A DNA stretch of 18,542 nt. It comes from Dinochytrium kinnereticum. Its lineage: Eukaryota; Chytridiomycota; Chytridiomycetes; Chytridiales; Chytridiaceae. The notes beneath the pieces were generated by a model. It was given only the letters and a program-made list of their open reading frames with translations, did no database searches and was not told the DNA's origin. Each line of letters begins with the position of its first letter. The first letter of the stretch is position 1. The stretch is taken from the NCBI GenBank assembly GCA_027604005.1, contig JADGJT010000237.1:18130-36671 (forward strand), in the 5' to 3' direction. Below are positions 1 to 7,852 of the stretch, piece after piece. A program made the position numbers and the translations under genes.

Positions 1-62
1 CGCCGCGTCCCCCGCCGGCCGGGGGCGCGGCGCGGGGCGGGCGGCCCCCCCCCCCCCCCCCC
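1..62. repeat. GC-only low-complexity edge with 18-nt C run
   Basis: The first 62 bases contain almost only G and C. Five Cs at 9-13, an inner GCCGGCC and five Gs at 21-25 could form a short hairpin. They are followed by 18 consecutive Cs (45-62). The opposite strand would be a G run able to stack as a quadruplex. Such an edge is also typical of assembly breaks, so its biological meaning is uncertain. Confidence 0.6.
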
Positions 63-72
63 AACCGGCTCC

Positions 73-94
73 TTGGTTTGTTGGATCGATTGCG
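73..94 (+). repeat. 22-bp direct repeat, copy 1
   Basis: This 22-bp stretch, beginning TTGGTTTGTTGGATCGAT, is repeated exactly at 342-363, 269 bp downstream in the same orientation. Weaker similarity continues on the upstream side (GGCTCC here, GGGTCG there). In the plus strand both copies can be read as GLLDRLRGD, but in no recognisable gene. Confidence 0.85.
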
Positions 95-341
95 AGGTGA
101 CGACGGACGGGTTTTGGTTTCCCCCATGCGCTGCGTGGCATGCCGGTAACGCCTCAGAACTGGTTTCATGGTGGGAGGTGTTGGAGGTGCCTGCTTGAAG
201 ACTGTGGTTTTTGAACGCGTTTGGGGGTGAAGGCTGGTTGGATTTGGAGGGAGGTTCAGTGGCTTGGTCGTGGAGGTGAAAGTGCGTCTTACTAGGCTTT
301 GGGGGTCGTGGGAGAGTGTATATGGATGGAGAGGGGGGTCG

Positions 342-363
342 TTGGTTTGTTGGATCGATTGCG
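342..363 (+). repeat. 22-bp direct repeat, copy 2
   Basis: Exact second copy of the 22-bp repeat at 73-94, same orientation. The intervening 247 bp are G-rich on the plus strand and show no recognisable gene. Confidence 0.85.
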
Positions 364-743
364 CGGGGATGGCGTCAACTCGGCTAAACCTCTTCACACA
401 CAAATAGCGAAAGTCAGCACTCTCACATCCGAGTGCCAGGTGGGGACGAAAAACATTTTGGATCGAAGGCGGGGCCTGTTGGTGATGGGGAATAGGAAAA
501 ATGCCATCAATCTCAGTGTTCATTAGAGGCATTTTCCGTTCTTTATTAGGCCACCTCACTCGACAGTTTTTGCTTATTTTTCTTTTTCTTTTTTTTTTTC
601 ACGCAGGCCGTTACGAAGCATCAACCCTTCACTATTTTTATTTAAATCTCATTGTTTACCACCACCCCCCCCCCCACATATATTCTTTTACTCTACTGCA
701 TTTTTTTTTTTTTTTTGAACTCTGTATTCTTAACTTATAGTCT

Positions 744-777
744 TCATCCCATCGACACAGCGCTAAGGCTGGGATGA
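744..777. other. Hairpin with 8-bp perfect arms
   Basis: TCATCCCA at 744-751 is the exact reverse complement of TGGGATGA at 770-777, with an 18-base loop. It lies in T-rich DNA with no gene. It could be a structured RNA element or a chance inverted repeat; no run of T directly follows it as in a simple terminator. Confidence 0.5.
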
Positions 778-1195
778 GCGATTGCATATACCTTTATTCT
801 TGTTATGGAGTATCACAGTGGAGATAACTCCACCAAAATAATGAACTCATCCTCTTTATGCTCTTTCATGTATTATTGATTCCACCCAACCTGTATGCAT
901 TTTGCTTTTGGATTCATACAGGTACATACACAGTACCATTTTCTTCTTACCTTCTTCTACATCTTGTCGTAAAATGTAAACACATCCCCATCTCTATTTT
1001 AATTCTTTTTTTTTTTTTTGGTCAATTTTATGGTCATATCAGTTGTCTTCTTCTTTTAAAAAGGAAAACAAGAACGCAACGAATCTTGGAAAGGCTCCCA
1101 CTGTGTTAAGGGGAAAAAAAGAGAAAGTCAAGAGCTCAAAAGGCGGCAATCTAGTTCTGTATGATTTTTGGTTACAGTACCCAGAAAACAAAAGA

Positions 1196-1311
1196 CATCT
1201 GTGAACAAACAAGAAAAAGGTATGTAGAAAATGGGGGAGAAGCCAAAGGAAGCATCTGTCAACAAACAGCAAAAAAGTTATGTAGAAAATGGGTGAGAAG
1301 TCAAAGGAATC
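1196..1311. repeat. Two-copy tandem repeat, about 57 bp
   Basis: Two adjacent diverged copies of 57-58 bp begin with CATCTGT at 1196 and 1253. Both share TATGTAGAAAATGGG (1221-1235 and 1279-1293) and a following GAGAAG-CAAAGGAA block. The one-base change in spacing shows a single indel. It lies 3' of the minus-strand Chk2-like gene, in purine-rich DNA. Confidence 0.8.
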
Positions 1312-1410
1312 ATAATAAGAAAGAGCGGGGGGGTGTGGGGAGGGTCAAGCGAAAACACACACAAACCAAAAAAAGGGGGGGGTAATAAAAAAAAGTCTGA
1401 AAAAAAAGCC

Positions 1411-3824
1411 CTATCGTCCTCTCTTAGTCGGAGTCCCAGGCGACGCCCTCCCTTTCCTAGTTGGCGTCACAGGCTCACTAGGCGTAGTCTCCCTATTCTT
1501 CGCCCTCCTTGTCCGAGACGACACACCTCCCTCCCCAACAACCTCCGTCCCCCCTCTATGAAGCTCCGAAGGCGTAACGGGATCAATCCTAGCCTTCTTG
1601 TGCGGCCTAGACGAAGGTGATAGAACCGTGTCGCCGCGAGTGAAGCTTGTGATAGGAATGTTGGCGATGGCCGCGAGGTTTGCGTCTTTGTCGAGATCTG
1701 GGTCCATCTGTTTAAGAGGGAAGGTTTAGAGGAAGAATCGGTGGATGGGAAGAAATAACCTTCATCCAGGGATGCTCGAGGGCTTCTTCGGCGGTGATGC
1801 GGTCGTCTGGGTTGACGGTCATTAGTCTCTGGCAGAGGTCCTTGGCTAGAGGAAAGAAATTCCGATGAGTTAAAAAGGCTTTTCACTCAAACTGGTTTCA
1901 AACCTTCATCGGATACCGCGTCCCAGAAAGGCGATGGGAAATTGTATTTTCCTTGCTTGATCTGATCCGTCATAGATGGAGGTGCGAGCTCATCCGAGAA
2001 GGGTGGAAACCCGCAGAGGCTGGTTGATTTTTTTTTTCAGGATTAGAAGTTAATGACGGGAAATAGCCCGTTACCAAATATAAAGAACGACGCCAGAACT
2101 CCACAAATCGACAGGTTTGCCGTAAGCGCGACCATTGGCAGGTATTAAAACCTCCGGAGCAACGTAGTTAGGCGTTCCACAGAGAGTCTTTAAAAACATC
2201 TCTTCTCCGACAAGCTTGGCAAGTCCAAAGTCTGAGATCTTGATCCTAAGATCCTCAGGGTCCTTGCTCACAAGCAAGATGTTTTCTAAGAAGAATTAAG
2301 GGGGATTTAATTTAAGGAAGAGGCTACCAGGTTTGAGATCTCGGTGGACAATGTTCCTCTCATGAAGATATTTTAGAGCCGCAAAAAGCTGCTTCATGAT
2401 AACTCGGCACTCCCCCTCAGGGAACTTTCGTTTGTCAACAATCCTGTCAAAGAGCTCACCGCCACGAGCGCTGCAAACTATTTAATTGTCTGCATGCTGA
2501 AAAATTATCAAATAAGTTAACGTACAGCTCTAAAACAATATATATGAAATCCTTCTCATCGTAAACTCCTCCAATATTGATAATGCAAGGCTGGAAGAGC
2601 AAGGAGTGTTATCAGTAAGTAAAGCAAGGTCAAATCTCACATGATTGACAGCCATCAGCAAGGAAACCTCTTGACGAATGCTCTGGATGATTTTTGGCTT
2701 CCCTTGAAACCGGCTCTTATTAAGAATCTTAATCGCATGGTGGAGGCCAGTCGAGCGATGCACACCGACTTTCACCGTCGCAAAATTCCCACTAAGCAGA
2801 ATTGAGAAAACGTGCGTAAGATGGGATTCGGACTCACGTTCCCAGCGCATCAGTTTTAATCGTGTAGTGATCTGCAATCGTCTGTAAAGGGAAAACAGTC
2901 AATATTTTGCGAGAACCTAAGCAATCATCACCTCTCCAGTTGAATTAGACGGAGTCGCTTGAGGAATCTGTATGATCCAGTCTACAGAGAGAAAGGTGTC
3001 TTAGTAACCCAAAGACTGAGAAGAAAGTAGAAGCCTACATCGGTCGTCGAACTTCTCGGGATGCCGTCGCGCATCATACTTGGCAAGTTGGATCAGATCA
3101 TTGTTCTTGAGCTGCCGTCGCCTTCCGTTGATCAGCTTTTCCCCAGAAACAAACATCCCGTTCGTGCTTTAGAGAAGGGGCAGTCAACAAAAAATGACCA
3201 CGCATTGGCAAGAAACGCCAGGAATAGTTATTCACACGAACCTCAAGTCTTCAATAAAAATGCAGTCCTCAACAATGCCATCATCATTCATTATGGCCTC
3301 CTGTATACCAGAAACCGAGTATTCATAAATAGAAACTAGCCCACCGAGCAAACCTTGAAGATCAAGCAATGCCTCTTGGAAAGATGTTGCTGCCGGCAGA
3401 CAATATCACACTCCATTCCGCGTCCGATGAGGTATCCTTCTCCCATGGCTCCCTTTCTAGGGTCCTTCTGGACGGTCGAGTCCTTTCCACCAGGAGTGCC
3501 TGATGGTGAACCATTGCGGCTCTGCGCTCCCTCAACCTCTGCGATAGGCACATCCACAGCCATGACATCTCCAGCCGACTTCGTGAGGAGGTAGGTGGGG
3601 AGGGAAGGGTTCATCGTCTTTAATATGGCCCAAGCTGGCTTGGTCTGGTCACCAACAACGGTTTCCTCGAATCCCGCGTCCTCCTGCGCGGGAGTTGCCT
3701 CGCTCGTGGCTGCAGGATCGGCGGTGGAAGCGACGGCGGTGATCTCGGAGGAGATGGTGACGGTGGAGCCATTGCTGGCGCCTGCATGCGTGGGTGCTTC
3801 GTCTGTCCGTAAATCCGTTTCCAT
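1411..3824 (-). CDS. FHA-domain checkpoint kinase, Chk2/Cds1/Rad53 family
   Basis: Serine/threonine kinase of the DNA-damage and replication checkpoint, normally activated by ATM/ATR-type kinases in the nucleus. Exons read downward: 3824-3354, 3300-3242, 3166-3039, 2981-2932, 2881-2838, 2791-2641, 2590-2526, 2470-2328, 2285-2075, 2019-1904, 1845-1760, 1707-1411. They give 606 aa in unbroken phase, with introns of 42-75 bp. The start is the first ATG, preceded by five As. An FHA domain spans about residues 64-212: GRGMECDI with Arg135, LSKRH, STNG at 177-180. The kinase domain follows (about 242-506): GTGNFATV loop, Lys272, HRDLKPEN with Asp367, DFG at 389-391, activation loop [12 protein letters not shown]. 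The basic tail (509-606) carries SP/TP sites and nuclear-localisation-like clusters. FHA plus a C-terminal kinase defines Chk2/Cds1. Oddly, no SQ or TQ dipeptide occurs anywhere. The exon 7/8 junction was chosen because it gives the usual [11 protein letters not shown]. Confidence 0.9.
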
Positions 3825-3940
3825 TTTTTGTGGACACTTTGAAAGCAAAGTCCAAGTCTACGCAACTCGGAATGCATGGATTGGATGCTGCCGCCGTGCA
3901 AAAGGTATTGATATTTATTTACAGACGGAGAGCTCGATGG
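3825..3940. promoter_or_regulatory. 116-bp spacer between TFIIF beta stop and Chk2 start
   Basis: This very short gap must hold the 3' end of the TFIIF beta transcript and the promoter and leader of the Chk2-like gene, unless their UTRs overlap the neighbouring coding sequence. I see no TATA box. Read in the sense of the two genes, the gap ends in CACAAAAA just before the Chk2 ATG. Confidence 0.5.
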
Positions 3941-5014
3941 CTACTCCATATCCTCATCAAAGTCCTCGCCATCGTCCAGATCCTCATCCATGGCCCCAAG
4001 CGAGATATCTCCACCCACCCCACCACCCGCGGATTGGAACTCGGGCTTGAGCGCGTACTTGCCGTGCTCCTCGCCCTTCTTCATTAGCACGCACACCTCG
4101 TTAATCACTTCTTTGAGGTACGTCTGCGGTTGCTTGAGCCTTTCCAGAAGCTCCTTAAATGAATAATATGAGGACTCCTTGAACGCCTCGAAGATCTGGT
4201 TGATGAGCTCCTCTTTCGGTATACGCTCGCGTTTGTCCAGAGTGGTTCTCTTCTGGGACTTTTTTGGAGAAGAATGGAATTAGAAAAGCGTGCTCCTTTG
4301 CAATCGAGGGTTGAAACTTACAAGGTTGAACTCCCCCTGTGCATTCCCCTGAGTCGCCACATTCGCACTTCCGACAGCCATAACTTTCTTCCCATCCTTG
4401 TGGTGAATAATCGCAATATTCTTTCGCTTTGAATTTGCCTCTTCTCGCCGCCGCTTCATGATCTCTCTATAGCTGTTGTCTGTCAGCGGCCGCATCGTAG
4501 CCTCATGCACCACCTTTCCAGAAATCTCCCTCGCCCGCCCCTCATCGTCCTCCCCAAACACAAAGGTGTTTTGCTGCGAGGGACCGGAAGGGAGGAGGTC
4601 CAAAACATAGTCCTTTGGCAGATTCGACGCCCACTTCGCCTCGTTGGGTAGATGCAAGGTCACTTTCTGCTTTTTTGATGGGGGGTTGGTCCTGCTCACA
4701 AATTATCGGAGGTCAGAGAACGCAATGCAGACGCCGCATGCAATTAAAACCATGCGGCGGAAGCAAGGAGCGGTCGGTCTCTCTCACCCTTGTGAGTAAA
4801 CCCTCAGACGGCCCAGCTCCGCGCCCTCCTTCTCCACCTTGCCCCACTCCTTCATGACAAACTCCGGCACCTTGACCAGCCAGATGCTCGTCTTCAGCCG
4901 CTTTGTGTCCAGGAACACCTCCTCCCCATGCTCGTCATAGTGCGATGGCCTCTTGACGGGCGCCTCGACGTCGTCGTCCAGCTGCGGTCCCCTGTCCCGT
5001 TCATCGTCCGACAT
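3941..5014 (-). CDS. Transcription initiation factor IIF, beta subunit (RAP30/Tfg2)
   Basis: Small subunit of TFIIF, which binds RNA polymerase II, brings it to the pre-initiation complex and stabilises open-complex formation. Exons 5014-4788, 4691-4322 and 4258-3941 join in frame to 304 aa, against about 250 in human and 400 in budding yeast. The start is the ATG of MSDDERDRG. The N-terminal half holds the family signature SIWLVKVPEFVMKEWGK (about residues 43-59), then the dimerisation part with KDYVLDLLPSG and KVVHEATMRPL. The C-terminal half is the winged-helix domain, starting RTTLDKRERIPKEELINQIF and running through YSFKELLERLKQPQTYLKEV to GEEHGKYALKPEF. The protein ends in an acidic Asp/Glu tail. 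It lies 116 bp upstream of the Chk2-like gene on the same strand and shares a divergent promoter with CK2 beta. Introns are 96 and 63 bp. Identification is firm; exact orthology to Tfg2 is inferred. Confidence 0.93.
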
Positions 5015-5408
5015 GATGGGGTCAAGAATGAAAATTGGAGAGGGCACGCAAAAATTTCAGAGAGCAGCGCTGGCCTAACTGGCCTTTTCTTTTTTTTCGC
5101 CTCTGAGGGACGGACGGGACCGACAGACCGCTGAGTTGCTGAAGGACGCTGCTCGCTCAAGATCTCACGCTGACCGAACGAGCGCCGTCTCTGCTTCTGT
5201 CTGCTCTAACCCCGCTGCAAGGGAGGACGGTGGAAAGACAGCGGATCCGAGGCTTGACATCCATCTGTCGGTGTCCGATTCTTTCGTCTGTCAATAGAAG
5301 GAGAGAACGAGGACGAGCTGCGACGTTTCCTTGCTTCGGAAAGTGGTCTTCTAGAAGGCGTATTGTAAGCGGGGCTTTTTATTTTGGGAAGGAGGCCAGC
5401 GCTGAGCT
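5015..5408. promoter_or_regulatory. Divergent promoter region, TFIIF beta / CK2 beta
   Basis: These 394 bp separate the TFIIF beta ATG (minus) from the CK2 beta ATG (plus), so both leaders and promoters lie here. A T-rich tract at 5083-5098 reads as an A-rich tract upstream of TFIIF beta. The middle is of mixed composition with repeated GAC/GACGG words. No clear TATA box or known binding site is visible. Short open frames are present but none resembles a protein. Confidence 0.6.
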
Positions 5409-7233
5409 ATGACGGCGCTTGTTTTACAAAATGAAACCTTTGAGCTGCCACCAAAGAGGAGGGTCTTGAATGGACCGGTGCCAGGCACAAGCCCAAGGAA
5501 GGAAGCAATTTACCAAGTGGCCCATAATTACGAGGACCGGAATTTGGATGGAACCTCTGTGGACACTCGCCAAAATACCCCCACCACCCCTCACCACCTC
5601 TCGTTGGACACAAGCAGAAATGCAACACCCGATTCGACCACCCTCAACTCCTCATACAACTCTCCACCTGATGCTCAGACTTCTCAGTCTTCTCACCCTT
5701 CACATCCATTTATCAATCCGCAAAGTATCTCTCTTCTTGAGGCTTGGAGACAGGAGATTAGCAGAGTTCAGTACCCTATCGAGGCTGCGGCTGCAGCAGG
5801 AATGCCTCCCCAGCCCTCTAACGCAGTGATCGACTCTGGCGATTTCGACCTGATGCAGGCAGCAGACGCCCTCAGTCACCTTTCTGGAAAGGATCTCTTT
5901 GAGAAGGGTCACAGGGGTGTTAGCAGATCTGGGATGCTTAGTGGAAGGAACGGAATGGGTTCTGCTCGGGGTGCTTTCCGGACAGGATTGGGTGGGATGC
6001 GGGGTACCGCGAAAGGAGTGGCCGACGATGAGGAAGGTGTCCTTGGAGATAATTTCGCTGGCGATAATAATAATGACGAGGACGAGTCTGAAGAGGGTAT
6101 TTCTTCGCTGGTTTCCGCATTATGTTTTAACTCCCTACTAGAAGATTCCTTTGAGAGCACTGAGAGCTCCGAAGGGTCGTCCTCTGCGCTTTCGTGGATC
6201 TCTTGGTATTGCTCTCTTCCGGGTAGGTCTATAGTGTTCATTTTCTTTGCCTATTCTGGTTTCATTCCTGCATTTTTTACTGCAATGTTTTGTGCGCTCA
6301 TTACTGACCTTTTCTCAGGCCATGAGTTCTTTTTGGAGGTCCCCGAAGACTTTATCGAGGACGACTTCAACCTGACTGGACTCAATACCACTGTAGTCCT
6401 ATACAATGAGGCTCTCGACATGATTCTCGATCTCGAGCCTTCCGCCAATCAGGCCCAAACTCAGATTAGCCTGATAGAGTCCGCTGCAGAAACATTGTAC
6501 GGACTTATTCACCAGCGATATCTATTGACGAGGCCAGCCTTACAACTAATGGCTGAGAGACTACGCGACCTTAGCTTTGGCGTCTGTCCGCGTTATGGCT
6601 GTGGAGGTATGGGCACGCTGCCCTGTGGAAGGAGTGATCAATTGGGCGTGGATACCGTAAAGATGTTTTGCGGTCGGTGCTGCGATATCTACCATCCCCG
6701 GGAGGTAGGAAAATTAGTTCATTCTCTCTTTTTATTGCTTTTCTGTCTCCGGATATGGAGTTGCGCATTTTAATCGATGGTATCGCATACTAAATGTTCA
6801 CAATTTAAAGGCAAAATACCAAAATCTTGACGGCGCTTTCTTTGGCACAACCTTTCCCCATCTCCTCTTCCTCACCTTCCCAGAACTGATTCCTCCCCTT
6901 ACATCGCCACCCCGCTTAACTACTTCAAGCTCCTTCCGTGTGAGCCGCACCTCTCACCGATCCGAGGAAGACGCTGAGTCCAAGGATGAGTTTCACGATG
7001 CCGAGGAAGATGAGGATGAAGAAGAGGATGAAGATGATGAGTTCGGGAGGTTTCCAGACTACCTTATCTACGTTCCCAGCATCTTTGGCTTCCGCGTCAG
7101 CGAGAGGTCGAAGACAGGACCTAGGATGCAATGGTTGAGGTGGAAGGAGGGATTGCCTGCTCGGCCGGGCTATGATGAGTTAAAGAAGGCAGAAGGATGG
7201 GGTGGGTCGCCGGCGGTTGCGCCTGATAGCTGA
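5409..7233 (+). CDS. Casein kinase II regulatory (beta) subunit, long form
   Basis: Regulatory subunit of the CK2 tetramer; the beta dimer joins two catalytic alpha subunits and steers substrate choice. Exons 5409-6222, 6319-6704 and 6811-7233 join in frame to 540 aa, about twice the usual 215-280. The core starts near residue 262 (SWISWYCSLPGHEFFLEV), continues with EDFIEDDFNLTGLN, LDMILDLEP and LYGLIHQRYLLT, and has a C4 zinc site at Cys361, Cys366, Cys389 and Cys392, followed by LDGAFFGTTFPHLLFL. Odd points: about 260 residues of Ser/Thr/Pro/Gly-rich extension before the core, with an acidic stretch near 220-235; an insert of about 60 residues (427-486) with a nearly pure Asp/Glu tract before VPSIFGFRV; and no acidic loop after LDLEP, where animal beta has one. 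Intron 1 (6223-6318, 96 bp) is in frame and stop-free; I splice it because that restores the family motif. Confidence 0.93.
6223..6318 (+). other. In-frame, stop-free 96-bp intron of the CK2 beta gene
   Basis: It starts GTAGGT and ends TTTTCTCAG, and is a multiple of three with no stop. Splicing gives SLPGHEFF, the normal core motif of the family. If retained it would add 32 mainly hydrophobic residues, rich in Phe, Ala and Ile, between LPG and HEFF. T-rich introns tend to encode Phe, so the hydrophobic character may be incidental. Confidence 0.8.
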
Positions 7234-7852
7234 TGAGGTTAAGGGATGGTTTGGATGGTTTCGGTTATACATTGTTCCTTATTTTTCCCTTGTCACCTTT
7301 TTTTTTGAAGAGGGGCTATGAGAAAAAAGTACAAAGGCGGGATTTCTCCCCTTCCTCTACTTGACGATGAGGTGTTTTTTTTATTTTTATTTTTGTTTTG
7401 TCCGCTCGTTTTGTTTCTACTTTTCTGTGCTATTTTCATGCCTGCGTTTTTTCTTATGCCGTCTGCTTTTTTGTTTTTCTTCTTTCTTGTTTCAGCGGTT
7501 TTATTTTATTCCCTTTTGGCTTTAGCCGCTATTGGTTTGTCTGTTTTTTTTTGTTTGACTATCAACTGGTTTCAACAATGTATCTTATAAAGTGTCAATT
7601 GGCTGCAGCAGTGCATGTCTTTTATTGTGGTTGCTCTTCGAGTCATCAACGTCTCTATTCTAACGTCCATGAGTGGACACGGACTTTGTCGTCGGTCTGT
7701 TCAAAAAACATCGCAAAAAAAAAAAGGGGGGTGGGGGGGGTTGTGAGGTGAGCCCGATCCACACAAGCCACGGTCACGATCCCCTTTATCACTCAAACCA
7801 CCCCCACACACAGACTAGATCTCCTGGGGGGAAAATTGCAAGGTGAGCTCAC
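7234..7852. other. Convergent 3' spacer between CK2 beta and MARK-like kinase
   Basis: No gene is seen. Positions 7280-7590 are strongly T-rich on the plus strand, the 3' flank of CK2 beta; apparent open frames here are Phe/Leu-rich artefacts of this composition. Positions 7705-7743 hold an A run followed by long G runs, which is pyrimidine-rich in the sense of the converging kinase gene. Both 3' UTRs and polyadenylation sites should lie here; I see no single clear AATAAA. Confidence 0.6.

Larger units (their letters stand above)
1..1410. other. Left-end region, no recognisable gene
   Basis: No convincing coding sequence is visible on either strand. Positions 1-62 are almost pure G and C. 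Positions 100-480 are G-rich on the plus strand, with short overlapping open frames that look like no known protein. Positions 560-1020 are T-rich on the plus strand, with a strong polypyrimidine tract ending in CACGCAG at about 606; this could be a 3' splice site of an undetected plus-strand gene. Positions 1080-1410 are purine-rich on the plus strand and lie directly 3' of the Chk2-like gene, so part is probably its 3' UTR. A minus-strand frame rich in Ser, Thr, Pro, His and Gln stays open from about 375 to the window edge; it has no start codon and could be an exon fragment or chance. Confidence 0.5.

Noticed and set aside
2470..2481. Alternative 3' splice site of Chk2 exon 8, at the AG just before 2479
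   Set aside because: It keeps the frame but adds residues inside the LEL-GGELFD motif; the AG at 2472-2471 gives the exact family spacing.
3595..4050. 151-codon plus-strand frame across the Chk2 start and TFIIF beta end
   Set aside because: It is antisense to two well-supported coding exons and matches no family.
7318..7751. Phe- and Leu-rich plus-strand frames 3' of CK2 beta
   Set aside because: They are readings of a T-rich 3' flank, with no motif and no start context.
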